Below, one piece after another: positions 17,428 through 26,008 of a DNA stretch of 64,000 bases. The first letter of the stretch is position 1. Each line of letters opens with the position of its first letter. Origin of the DNA: G963665185 sp963665185 (GTDB lineage: Bacteria; Desulfobacterota; Desulfovibrionia; Desulfovibrionales; Desulfovibrionaceae); NCBI GenBank assembly GCA_963665185.2, contig CAXXPO010000026.1, forward strand, positions 124,001 to 188,000, given 5' to 3'. Made by a program: the position numbers and the translations under genes. The notes under the pieces were generated by a model. That model searched no databases and was not told where the DNA came from. It saw only the letters and a program-made list of their open reading frames with translations.

Positions 17428-18387
17428 ATGAAAGCAATGGTAACGGGCGGTGCTGGATTTATCGGCAATCATTTGGTGGGGCGTCTGGTGGAAATGGGAT
17501 ACGACGTTGTGGTCCTGGACACACTGCTACGTGGCAATAAGCTGGACAAAAGCGTTCTTGAAAAAGTTGAACTTATCCAAGGTGATGTTCGTGATTGGGA
17601 TGTTGTGTCCAGAGCGGCCAAGGGATGCGATTACTTGTACCATTACGCTGCCATGCTCGGCGTGGACATTGTGGCGGACAATCCTGTGGAAACCATGGAA
17701 ATTGAATCCGCTGGGTTGGCCAATGTGGCTCGTGCGGCCATGCTGCATGGAGTGCGTAAGGTCGTCTATGCCTCTACGAGTGGCGTGTACGGCAAGCGAG
17801 CCATTGAGCAGGCTGTAGATGAAGAATTCGAAGTTTCGCCCAACTCCAGCTACAGTATTGCTAAGCGATTTAATGAAATTTACCTTAAATCCCTTTTTCA
17901 GGAAAAGCAGCTTGAGTCGATCTCGATCCGCTATTTCAATGTGTATGGTCCCAAGCAGGACCAGAGAATGGTCATGGCTAAGTTTTTCCGTCAGGCCCTG
18001 GAGGGCAAATCCATCACCGTGTATGGCAGCGGTAAACAGACGCGGGACTTCACCTATGTGGACGATGTGGTGGAGGCAACCATTCAGGCCGCAGAGCGAG
18101 TGCGTGGCTGTCAGGTCTTCAATCTTTCCCATGGTCAGGAAACAACCATCCACCGACTTGGTGAAATTATTTGCGAGATGTGTGGGTCCACGTCGGAAGT
18201 GACTTTGGTGAACGCCCCCAAGGGACGCTACGATTTTGAAGTGGAACGCCGTATCGGCAATTCGAGCAAGCTCAGGTCTTTCATCGGCGATTTCCCCGTG
18301 TTGTCTCTGGAAGAGGGGATGCAACGGACCTTGGAGTATTATCTGGACCATTGGGGACTGCAGCTTGGAAATGTTGCGGAGAAGTAA
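17428..18387 (+). CDS. NAD-dependent epimerase/dehydratase (extended SDR)
   Basis: 319 residues of the extended short-chain dehydrogenase family. N-terminal nucleotide-binding motif TGGAGFIGNHLVG, active-site Ser in 'YASTSGVYG', and Tyr-x3-Lys in 'YSIAK'. These enzymes act on NDP-sugars (4-epimerases, 4,6-dehydratases and others); the sugar cannot be named from sequence alone. It is the first gene of the + strand glycan cluster and overlaps nothing upstream. A weak promoter is likely in the 216 bases after the IS3 element, but I cannot assign boxes. Confidence 0.85.
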   Translation: MKAMVTGGAGFIGNHLVGRLVEMGYDVVVLDTLLRGNKLDKSVLEKVELIQGDVRDWDVVSRAAKGCDYLYHYAAMLGVDIVADNPVETMEIESAGLANVARAAMLHGVRKVVYASTSGVYGKRAIEQAVDEEFEVSPNSSYSIAKRFNEIYLKSLFQEKQLESISIRYFNVYGPKQDQRMVMAKFFRQALEGKSITVYGSGKQTRDFTYVDDVVEATIQAAERVRGCQVFNLSHGQETTIHRLGEIICEMCGSTSEVTLVNAPKGRYDFEVERRIGNSSKLRSFIGDFPVLSLEEGMQRTLEYYLDHWGLQLGNVAEK

Positions 18388-18407
18388 GATTGAACAAGGT
18401 GTCAAGG

Positions 18408-19748
18408 ATGAAGATTTTGCAGGTTTCCACCACTGACCGGATCGGCGGAGCAGCCGGAGATTGTTGGAATCTGCATACTGCCTGGAAATCCAGAGGGCAT
18501 CAGTCTTGGATCGCCACAGCGGTCAAGTCATGTGACGACCCCGATGTAATGCTTCTTTCCCAGGAAGGCGGCCGTTCTTCTCTGGCCTCAAAGGTCGAAG
18601 CTATGAGCGGACTTGGTCCTTGGACTCGTTTGCGGAGACGTATTGAGATTGCCATGGGGAGGGAGGATTTTGCTTTTCCTTCCACAGCCCATTTGCTTGA
18701 CCTGCCCCCTGATGTGCCGGATTTGCTGCATTGCCACAATTTGCATGGCGGTTACTTTGATTTACGGGAATTGCCCGGATTTACCGCCAAACTTCCAACT
18801 GTGCTCACCCTGCACGATTCCTGGCTTTTGGGTGGGCATTGTGCTCATCCGTTGGGATGTAATCGTTGGGAAACAGGGTGCGGGAATTGTCCGGATATTT
18901 CGGTATATCCTCCGATTCGGCGTGATGCCACGGCTGCTAATTTTCAGCGGAAGCGGGCGTTGTTCATCAAGAGTCGTCTTTATGTGGCAACTCCCTGCTC
19001 CTGGCTTATGGACAAGGTGAAACGTTCTATGCTGGCCCCGGCTTTACTGGAAACGCGGGTTATTCCCTATGGTGTATCATCTGACCTTTTTTGTCCTGGC
19101 GACAAGATGCTTGCTCGGAAAAAATTGGGGCTGCCTTCAGAAGCAGTGGTTTTGGTTTTTTCGTCCTTTATGGCTAAAAATAATCCGTTCCGGGACTTCG
19201 AGTTTTTGCGCAATGGGTTGAAGCGGTTTGCCAACCAGTGGAACGGCTTGCCATTGGTTCTTCTTGCGCTGGGCGGCGAAGGAGAGGCTGAGCGATTTGG
19301 TCGTGCCGAAATTCGTTTTCTGCCGTTCACTGATGACCGCAATTTTGTGGCGGGCGTGTATCAGGCTGCGGACTTGTATGTACATGCCGCCAAAATGGAT
19401 ACTTTCCCTAACGCCGTGCTGGAGGCTTTGGCTTCGGGGACTCCGGTATTGGCAACGGCAGTAGGGGGAATTCCAGAACAGGTTCGGGGGCTGGATACGG
19501 GACATAGAGATGCACTCAACGAAAACGACCTGAGCCGTGCCACCGGGTATCTCGCTCCGTTGGGTGATCTGGATGCTTTTTGTCATGGTCTTTCGAAATT
19601 GGTCGGAAACAAAAGCGTTTGTACCCGGCTTGGCCAAAATGCCCGGCGTGATGCCTTGGAAAGATTCTCCCCTGAACGCGAGGCGGATGAGTATGAGTCC
19701 TGGTATCGGGAAATCCTTAATAAAGGAGAAGACAATGGGTATGCGTAA
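18408..19748 (+). CDS. GT4-type glycosyltransferase
   Basis: About 446 residues from ATG 18408; an in-frame ATG at 18351 would overlap the epimerase and lacks a ribosome site. The N-terminal domain starts KILQVSTTDRIGGAAGDCWN and has the 'DLLHCHNLHGGYFD' and 'LTLHDSWLLGGHC' motifs of family 4 transferases. The C-terminal domain carries the donor-binding segment 'VHAAKMDTFPNAVLEALASGTPVLAT', with the E-x7-E-like pattern of retaining GT-B enzymes. It is expected to add a sugar from an NDP donor to a lipid-linked or protein-linked glycan on the cytoplasmic side. Four cysteines in 'CAHPLGCNRWETGCGNC' are an unusual extra that could bind a metal. Confidence 0.85.
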   Translation: MKILQVSTTDRIGGAAGDCWNLHTAWKSRGHQSWIATAVKSCDDPDVMLLSQEGGRSSLASKVEAMSGLGPWTRLRRRIEIAMGREDFAFPSTAHLLDLPPDVPDLLHCHNLHGGYFDLRELPGFTAKLPTVLTLHDSWLLGGHCAHPLGCNRWETGCGNCPDISVYPPIRRDATAANFQRKRALFIKSRLYVATPCSWLMDKVKRSMLAPALLETRVIPYGVSSDLFCPGDKMLARKKLGLPSEAVVLVFSSFMAKNNPFRDFEFLRNGLKRFANQWNGLPLVLLALGGEGEAERFGRAEIRFLPFTDDRNFVAGVYQAADLYVHAAKMDTFPNAVLEALASGTPVLATAVGGIPEQVRGLDTGHRDALNENDLSRATGYLAPLGDLDAFCHGLSKLVGNKSVCTRLGQNARRDALERFSPEREADEYESWYREILNKGEDNGYA

Positions 19749-20475
19749 CCGCCTGTGGCAATGGTTCGGGGGGATGGGGATTGTCGGGCAGGAAGGCGGC
19801 AGCAAATCTGTTGCGTCCGTAGATTTCGGCAGCCTGCGTCGAACAAGCCCGGTCAGCCGCGTTTTTGGGTTTGATAGGGGCCGTTGTATTGACCGCTACT
19901 ACATTGAAAATTTTCTTGATGCGCATCACGGCGACATCAAGGGGAGGGTGCTGGAAGCGGCGGACAACGCCTACACCACAAAATTTGGTGGCGAGGCCGT
20001 GACCTGTTCCGACGTGCTGCACATTCAGGAGGGGGCCAAGTACGCCACGGTCTGTGCCGACCTGACCTGTGCAGAAGACGTGATTGCAGACAATACCTAT
20101 GACTGCATTATTTTGACACAGACCTTGCACGTGATTTTTGATTTGATCGCCGCCGTGCGCAATATCCATCGCATACTTAAGCCAGGCGGCGTGCTTCTGG
20201 CCTCTCTACCTGGCATCAGCCAGGTCAGCCGTTACGACATGGACCGTTGGGGAGACATGTGGCGCTTCACGGATTTGTCGGCTCGCAAGTTGATGGAAAC
20301 GGTGTTTTGCCCTGAAAAGGTGAGTTTGGACATACACGGGAATGTTCTGACCTCCGTGGCGTTTTTGCACGGCCTGGCTGAGCATGAACTGACAAAAGAC
20401 GAGCTGGACGAAGTTGATTTGGACTATCAGCTTTTGCTGACTGTGAGGGCGCAAAAGGAAGGGGGGGCGGCATGA
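19735..20475 (+). CDS. SAM-dependent methyltransferase (type 11-like)
   Basis: 246 residues from ATG 19735, overlapping the GT4 gene by 14 bases. Class I methyltransferase features: 'GRVLEAADNAYTTKFGG' replaces the usual motif I (atypical), 'YDCIILTQTLHVIFDL' matches motif IV and 'ILKPGGVLLASLPG' is the post-motif strand. A sugar or peptide methylation role is inferred from the cluster. The next gene begins at its stop with an ATGA overlap. The degenerate motif I makes activity less certain. Confidence 0.72.
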   Translation: MGMRNRLWQWFGGMGIVGQEGGSKSVASVDFGSLRRTSPVSRVFGFDRGRCIDRYYIENFLDAHHGDIKGRVLEAADNAYTTKFGGEAVTCSDVLHIQEGAKYATVCADLTCAEDVIADNTYDCIILTQTLHVIFDLIAAVRNIHRILKPGGVLLASLPGISQVSRYDMDRWGDMWRFTDLSARKLMETVFCPEKVSLDIHGNVLTSVAFLHGLAEHELTKDELDEVDLDYQLLLTVRAQKEGGAA

Positions 20476-21464
20476 GCGGAAAGGGCCTTGTTCTGCTTTA
20501 CCACCGGGTAAGCCATGCCATGCTGGATCCACAGCTTTTGATGGTTCAACCGGATCGTTTTGCCGAGCACCTGGCACTGCTTTCCGACGTTTGTACTCCC
20601 ATGCCCTTGGCGGAGATGATGCTGGCTGCAAAAGCGAACGATTTGCCGTCCAGAGCTGTGGCTTTGACCTTTGACGACGGATATGCGGACAATGTCCTGT
20701 TCGCCTTGCCGCTGTTGGAAAAGCATCAGGTCCCGGCCACGGTGTTTGCGGTCAGCGGGATGGTCGGGGCGCACCATGAATTTTGGTGGGACGAATTGGA
20801 GCGGCTGTTGCTTACTCCGGGGATGCTTCCCCGCGAGTTCTCGCTGTCTGTTGGGGGGGAAAATGTTGCCTTGAATCTGGGAGAATCAGCCCGTTATACC
20901 GAAAAAGAAGCCGCAACTCATGCTGGTTGGAGTGTCCTGGCAAAGGATGACCCGTCACCACGGCACATACTATACCGCGCTATGTACACACCACTTTTGC
21001 GATTGGATGGGGAACAGCGTTGGAAAGTTTTGGGACAGCTTCGTGATATGGCCAGATTTTCAGCCCAGGCTCGTGAAACGCACAGGGCAATGAATATGGA
21101 CGAGGCACGTCGTGTGGCTCAAAGCTCCATGACTGTTTTGGGAGCGCATACCGTGCACCACCCGCGGTTGTCGGAACTCTCCGACGATGCCAAGCGGGAG
21201 GAGGTCGCGACATCCAGAAGCCAGCTGGAAGACATGGTCAAGATGCCGGTGCGTGAGTTCTCCTATCCTTACGGAGGCCGGGCGGATTACGATTCCGCCT
21301 CAGTTCAGGCGGTCCGGGATAGTGGTTTTGAATTGGCGGTTTCCAATTTCCCCGGCCTTGTCGGATCAGGTACGGATTGTTGGCAGATTCCCCGCCACAT
21401 CGTGCGTGATGTTACGGCCCAGGAGTTGGGTGCAAGCTTGGATGGTTGGTTTGCGAATTGCTAA
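20472..21464 (+). CDS. Polysaccharide deacetylase (NodB-like)
   Basis: 330 residues. NodB homology domain with the metal/catalytic motif ALTFDDGYADN (Asp-Asp) near residues 64-74, and the second metal motif 'GAHTVHHPRLSEL' with two histidines, then 'FSYPYGGRADYD'. These enzymes remove N-acetyl groups from amino sugars. There is an insertion between the motifs. It overlaps the previous methyltransferase gene by 4 bases. Its substrate is presumably an intermediate or polymer of the local glycan; location is cytoplasmic because no signal peptide is seen, unlike most cell-wall deacetylases. Confidence 0.83.
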   Translation: MSGKGLVLLYHRVSHAMLDPQLLMVQPDRFAEHLALLSDVCTPMPLAEMMLAAKANDLPSRAVALTFDDGYADNVLFALPLLEKHQVPATVFAVSGMVGAHHEFWWDELERLLLTPGMLPREFSLSVGGENVALNLGESARYTEKEAATHAGWSVLAKDDPSPRHILYRAMYTPLLRLDGEQRWKVLGQLRDMARFSAQARETHRAMNMDEARRVAQSSMTVLGAHTVHHPRLSELSDDAKREEVATSRSQLEDMVKMPVREFSYPYGGRADYDSASVQAVRDSGFELAVSNFPGLVGSGTDCWQIPRHIVRDVTAQELGASLDGWFANC

Positions 21465-21509
21465 CAAATTTCAGGAAGGCCGTTTGCGCTGAGAGCACAG
21501 GGGCGGAAT

Positions 21510-23105
21510 ATGAATCAGAGTAGGACAACAAAGCCTGGGAAACGGGCACTCATTATTGGCACTGCACCGCATCCGTATATCGCTTCTTGTGTCAAGGAAG
21601 CGGCAGGGGCGTTCGAGTCGGTTCTCGTGCTGGGCAAAGGCGCGGAGAACGGTCGATTGGCAGGTGGAAACGTGACGGTTTGTTCTTTCGAGGGGCAGAT
21701 GGACGTGTTCAATAAGAGCCTGGCCAAAGCCTTGCTCTTTTTTCGTCCGGACGTGGTTTATATTGTTTACGGAAGTTGGTTGGGGCACGACAACGTCTTT
21801 TTGGCCGTGCATTTTTATATGAGCCTGCTTCGGAAAAAGTATGCAGCCTTTCTGTTTTCCAAGTCCGCCCAGGAAGTGGATCTGAAAAAGCGTATTTCTC
21901 ACCCTTACACCAGGGTGGATTTGGCCCTTTCTTTGGGCCACTGGCTGGCCCTTCCTCTCTATCTTCTCATCCGTCTGTTCGGCCCGTTGCTGCGCGTGCG
22001 GTTCGAGCCAATGCGTCCTTCGGCTCTGGGCCATTACGAGGAACTGGAAATTTATTTGGGCAAGAAGAACGCCGGAGAGTTTCCCCCCAGGGTTCTTGAT
22101 GTGTTCTGCTACAAGGACACCCCCTGCAATATGCAGATTTTGAAAATGTACCGCAAAAAGGTGCTGATAATCCCCTTGGCGCGCTACTTGTTGACCTGGA
22201 ATCATTATATTCCGGGCGGGGAGAAGCACGCGCTGCACTTAAGGCCATGGGATTATACCACGCTTATCACCCAAAAGGAATGCAGTATAGATTTTGACGA
22301 CCAGGAGCGAGAAAACGGGCGCAAGATGGTGGCTGCTATTGGAGCCAGCGATGCAAAGCCTTTGGTCTGTCTGGGGTTTCGGGATGGTCTGTTTGATAAG
22401 AATGTGCGCTTGGGCTTGTATGGAGACGAGGATAATGAAGGTGCGAAAAAGCAGCTTGATCTGCATGACTTTCGCAATGCGGACATCGCCAATGCCGAGC
22501 CTGCCGTTCGTTTTCTGAATGACGAGGGATACCGGGTTGTGCGTATGGGGTCCATTGCCACCCCCCTGCCCGAGACAATGAAGCCCTTTGCCTTTGACTA
22601 CGCCAATTCCGACGTACGAAGTGAATTTCTGGATATCTACCTGGGAGCGACCTGCCGTTTTTTCATTACGACCGGATATGGACTCGACACGCCTCCGTTG
22701 GTCTTTCGGCGGCCTATGGTCAGCGTGAACACGGAGTATCGCATGCTCCGTCCTCACATCCTTTATATTTTTCGACATCATTGGTCCAAGGAGTTGGGGC
22801 GTCCTTTGACGCTCAGAGAGATTTTTTCCTCTGGGGCGGCCTTTCACTCCTCTTCTGCCCAATTCGAGGAGAACGGCGTGGAACTGCGAGAGAACTCTCA
22901 GGAGGAGATTCTTGATGCGGTGCGGGAAATGGAGTCCAGAGTCCGGGGAGAGTGGGTTGAAGATGAAGAGGAACGTGCCCTGCAACGAAGATTTTGGGAT
23001 ATCGTGCGCCCATATTATCTGCCGCAATACACAACCGATGTGTACACGGAGAGCATACGCATCGGGTCGAAATTTCTGAAAAGCAACGCGAGCTTTCTTG
23101 AGTAG
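21510..23105 (+). CDS. TIGR04372-like glycosyltransferase
   Basis: 531 residues. The C-terminal half fits the TIGR04372 family found in surface-glycan and flagellar clusters: 'VCLGFRDGLFDKNV...' , a 'FRNADIANAEPAVRFLNDEGYRVVRMG' segment and 'FFITTGYGLDTPPLVFRRP' resembling a GT-B donor site. The N-terminal half (about 1-250) is a less recognisable Rossmann-like region with one hydrophobic stretch (residues about 145-160). It starts 45 bases after the deacetylase stop, with the ATG preceded by GGGGCGGA. A transferase role is inferred from family and context. Confidence 0.7.
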   Translation: MNQSRTTKPGKRALIIGTAPHPYIASCVKEAAGAFESVLVLGKGAENGRLAGGNVTVCSFEGQMDVFNKSLAKALLFFRPDVVYIVYGSWLGHDNVFLAVHFYMSLLRKKYAAFLFSKSAQEVDLKKRISHPYTRVDLALSLGHWLALPLYLLIRLFGPLLRVRFEPMRPSALGHYEELEIYLGKKNAGEFPPRVLDVFCYKDTPCNMQILKMYRKKVLIIPLARYLLTWNHYIPGGEKHALHLRPWDYTTLITQKECSIDFDDQERENGRKMVAAIGASDAKPLVCLGFRDGLFDKNVRLGLYGDEDNEGAKKQLDLHDFRNADIANAEPAVRFLNDEGYRVVRMGSIATPLPETMKPFAFDYANSDVRSEFLDIYLGATCRFFITTGYGLDTPPLVFRRPMVSVNTEYRMLRPHILYIFRHHWSKELGRPLTLREIFSSGAAFHSSSAQFEENGVELRENSQEEILDAVREMESRVRGEWVEDEEERALQRRFWDIVRPYYLPQYTTDVYTESIRIGSKFLKSNASFLE

Positions 23106-23167
23106 GAAAGAGCCTGTTGTGCAAGGCACAGCGGGAGTTCGGGAACATCTTATTGGGTTGAAAGCAC

Positions 23168-23896
23168 ATGAGAATCGGAATCACTTGGGCCCGAGGCAGT
23201 GGGTCAACTCTGGAAGGAAAGAACAAGCGTCCCATTTTGGGGAAGCCGTTGATTTCCTATCCTTTGACAGCCCTGAAACAGAGCGGGGCCACGGACCGGC
23301 ATTACGTCTTCACCGAGGATGATGAAATTGCACAAACTGTTCTTGATGTGGGCTGGAGCGTCATTCCCCGCCCTTCTCGGTTTATTTCTTATCGAGGCAA
23401 GGATTTTGACTGGAATGAAGCCTGGAAGTTGATTGTCACGCATGTGGCAGCGGATATCGATGTTCCCGTGCCGGATATTAATGGAAGCTGGACGGTCAAG
23501 TTCGAATATCTTGCGGAAATTGCCATGACGCTCAACTGCAATAATTGCATGATCCGAGGCAAAACATTCTCTGGAATGGTTGATCTTTTGTGTAAGAGGA
23601 AGGCTCGTCTGGTGTACCCTGCCATCCGGTTAGACGGTGACCTGAAAATAGGTATGCAAGATGGGTCACTTTTCCCTCTGTGGCATGTTCATGGCGTGAA
23701 CAGGCAAATCATGCCTCCTGTTTATCAGACCCTGGGCAATACTTTTTTCCAAAGTATAAAGAATACGTTTCATGGTAAGCCACTCACCTATTACTATGAA
23801 ATAGAGGAGATTGAAGCTGTAGATGTTCACTCTCAGTACGATATAGATATGATAGAGTTCTTTTTATCAAAAAATCCTGATTATTTTTCAGCATAA
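23168..23896 (+). CDS. Divergent acylneuraminate-type cytidylyltransferase
   Basis: 242 residues. It opens RIGITWARGSGSTLEGKNKRP followed by ILGKPLISYPLTAL, corresponding to the nucleotide-binding N-terminus of CMP-sugar synthetases (typical form ARGGSKGIPxKNI), but with extra Ser/Gly residues and an acidic turn. 'HYVFTEDDEIAQTVLDVGWSVIPRP' is the next conserved piece. Members transfer CMP to a nonulosonic acid. This is one of four nucleotidyltransferase-like genes in the cluster. The altered P-loop-like segment could change nucleotide preference. It is followed 21 bases later by a PIG-L gene. Confidence 0.62.
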   Translation: MRIGITWARGSGSTLEGKNKRPILGKPLISYPLTALKQSGATDRHYVFTEDDEIAQTVLDVGWSVIPRPSRFISYRGKDFDWNEAWKLIVTHVAADIDVPVPDINGSWTVKFEYLAEIAMTLNCNNCMIRGKTFSGMVDLLCKRKARLVYPAIRLDGDLKIGMQDGSLFPLWHVHGVNRQIMPPVYQTLGNTFFQSIKNTFHGKPLTYYYEIEEIEAVDVHSQYDIDMIEFFLSKNPDYFSA

Positions 23897-23917
23897 TAAC
23901 AAACAAAGAAAGAAATT

Positions 23918-24544
23918 ATGAACGTTCTTGGAATTGGAGCACATTTTGACGATCTAGAGCTTGGCTGCTCTGGAACACTTATCAACCATGTTGACCGTGG
24001 TGATAATGTCACCATGGTTGTTATTACCAATTCTGCATACAAAAATGGAAATGGTGAGCTGATAAGAGGGCCGGAAATAGCTTTGAGCGAGGGAACAGAT
24101 GCCGCCAGACTGATCGGTGCGGAACTGGTTTGTTTTGGTGTCGAAACATTTCATGTTCAGTTCAACGAGGATGTCACCGCCAGGCTCAATCAGCTCATCG
24201 TCGATAAAAACATCGATACAATTTACAGCCATTGGGTGCATGACATCCACCGCGATCATCAGAATGCCGGGCAGTGTGCCCTCATGGCGGGGCGGCATGT
24301 TCCCAGGTTCCTCATGTTTCGCAGCAATTACTACGATAGTACCCGTCCTTTTGGCGGTAATTTTTATTCCGATATCTCCACAGTCATGGACCGCAAGATT
24401 GAGACCATCAAGGCGCATCGTTCTGAATTGGAAAGAGTTCGTTACGCCTGGGTGGATTTTGTGGCCCATCAGAATAGTAACGATGGACAGAAGATTGGCG
24501 TGAAATATTCTGAAGTTTTTGAAATTATAAGATATTTGGCATGA
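23918..24544 (+). CDS. PIG-L/LmbE-family deacetylase
   Basis: 208 residues. The zinc-binding motif AHFDDLELGCSG (His9, Asp11, Asp12) and the second motif HDIHRDHQNAG (His residues) match the LmbE/PIG-L de-N-acetylase family, which removes acetyl groups from GlcNAc-like sugars. Length is typical. The stop overlaps the next start (GCATGA). A second deacetylase (NodB-type, 20472) occurs in the same cluster, suggesting two deacetylation steps or exchange of acetyl for another acyl group, which would fit the acyl- and formyltransferases nearby. Confidence 0.85.
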   Translation: MNVLGIGAHFDDLELGCSGTLINHVDRGDNVTMVVITNSAYKNGNGELIRGPEIALSEGTDAARLIGAELVCFGVETFHVQFNEDVTARLNQLIVDKNIDTIYSHWVHDIHRDHQNAGQCALMAGRHVPRFLMFRSNYYDSTRPFGGNFYSDISTVMDRKIETIKAHRSELERVRYAWVDFVAHQNSNDGQKIGVKYSEVFEIIRYLA

Positions 24545-25230
24545 TTGTTACTATCCATCAACCCGATTTTTTGCCTTGGTTGGGCTTTTTCCACCGCTGG
24601 GAGCGGAGCCAGCACTATATTATTTTGGACGACGTGCAATTCATACGCAGGGGATGGCATCATCGTGACAGAATAAAAACTCCGACTGGGACGAGGTGGT
24701 TGACCGTGCCAGTGCAGAAAAAAGGTCTCTTTAATCAGAGTATCCGGGACGTTCGGTTGGAAGCAGGCATGTCCTGGCGCAGGAAGCACCTCCACACCAT
24801 CCGCAGCTGTTACGGAAAAGCACCTTATTTTGAGCTGCATTTTCCTTTTTTGGAGAACGCATACATGAGGCAAAGCGAATTTTTGATGGAGTTTAATATG
24901 CTCCTGCTGGAATACGCGGCTTCGACCTTGGGCATTGAAACTCCGGTCAGCGTCGCTTCGGATTTTCACTGCCAGGGGTTGAAAGGCACGGAAAGACTTG
25001 TGGAACTGACCCGGCAGGCTGGTGGTACGGTGTACCTCACCGGGACCGGATCGCGTGGCTACCTGGAAGAGGCACTTTTTTATGAACAAGGAATGTCTGT
25101 CGAGTGGCAGCAGTTCGCGCATCCTGAATACCCTCAACTCCACGGCCCGTTTGAGGCGGGAATGTCGGTTCTGGATTATATGATGATGGTTCGACCTGCA
25201 AAGAGTAAAGGGAGAGCGGAACATGCCTGA
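24541..25230 (+). CDS. WbqC-family protein
   Basis: 229 residues of the WbqC family with the hallmark N-terminus TIHQPDFLPWLGFFHRW, 'LDDVQFIRRGWHHRDRIKT' and 'GMSWRRKHLHTI', plus 'TYLTGTGSRGYL'-like C-terminal motif. WbqC proteins are common in O-antigen and capsule clusters and are thought to transfer or bind a modified amino-sugar moiety; the exact reaction is not settled. It overlaps both neighbours by 4 and 8 bases. Confidence 0.85.
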   Translation: MIVTIHQPDFLPWLGFFHRWERSQHYIILDDVQFIRRGWHHRDRIKTPTGTRWLTVPVQKKGLFNQSIRDVRLEAGMSWRRKHLHTIRSCYGKAPYFELHFPFLENAYMRQSEFLMEFNMLLLEYAASTLGIETPVSVASDFHCQGLKGTERLVELTRQAGGTVYLTGTGSRGYLEEALFYEQGMSVEWQQFAHPEYPQLHGPFEAGMSVLDYMMMVRPAKSKGRAEHA

Positions 25231-26008
25231 ACTGCCGCAGATGCTGGCCCTGCGCGATCCCATAGGAACGATTGGGTTTAAGTTTTTGCCGTTTGACACC
25301 TCAGCGTTCGGGGTGTCCAGCTATGGTTTTGACGGATTCGTTACGCAAGAGAACGCAGTTGTCGGGCTGGAACAATGTCCTACTCCAATCTTTCTCTCCA
25401 TGAAGGTGGAGGATGGGAATATGCCTGCCTGGCGGGACTTTCTGGTTCGGCATAAATTTGCGTTTATTGATACGGAACTGCACCTGACTGGCCGAATATT
25501 GCCACATATTTCTTCTGATGTACCTACGACAGGTGTGGAGTTTTCCGAGGAACTGAACCTTGTGGAGTGTTTGTCTCCAGAGTTGTTTTCGGATCTTCCT
25601 TCACGATTCAGCCGGGACGCACATATGGACGGGCGTTTGGTCGTGAAATTTTGGAATCGTTATTTGGCAGACATGGTGGAACAAAAAAAATATCGGGCGA
25701 TTTTTCCCTTGGTAAAAGGGCGTCCCGTGGGAGTGTGTCTTTTGGCCCCCCATGATGAGCGACTTGTCATCCAGCTCATTGCATTGGAGCCGGCCTTTCG
25801 ACGACAGGGAATCGCTTCCCGGATTCTGGTGTACGGCGTGGAAAAAACAGGCATGACTACCGGGAGCACGGAAGTCTACGCCGGTGGTGGGGCTGTGAAT
25901 TATTATTTGCGCAACGGCCTGACGCGAGTGGAAAAAGTTTCCCATGTTTTTCATTCTTGGCTCAGGGGACAAACTCCAAGCAAGGAGAACAAACATGCTT
26001 CATACTGA
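25223..26008 (+). CDS. GNAT-family N-acetyltransferase
   Basis: 261 residues; N-terminal region of about 110 residues with 'FDTSAFGVSSYGFDGF', as in the dTDP-fucosamine acetyltransferase type, then a GNAT core with 'LIALEPAFRRQGIASRILVYGVEK' (acetyl-CoA binding R/QxxGxA) and 'YAGGGAVNYYLRNGLTRVEKV'. It should acylate an amino group on the sugar nucleotide. It overlaps the WbqC gene (8 bases) and its 3' end overlaps the next radical SAM start by 14 bases. Confidence 0.78.
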   Translation: MPELPQMLALRDPIGTIGFKFLPFDTSAFGVSSYGFDGFVTQENAVVGLEQCPTPIFLSMKVEDGNMPAWRDFLVRHKFAFIDTELHLTGRILPHISSDVPTTGVEFSEELNLVECLSPELFSDLPSRFSRDAHMDGRLVVKFWNRYLADMVEQKKYRAIFPLVKGRPVGVCLLAPHDERLVIQLIALEPAFRRQGIASRILVYGVEKTGMTTGSTEVYAGGGAVNYYLRNGLTRVEKVSHVFHSWLRGQTPSKENKHASY

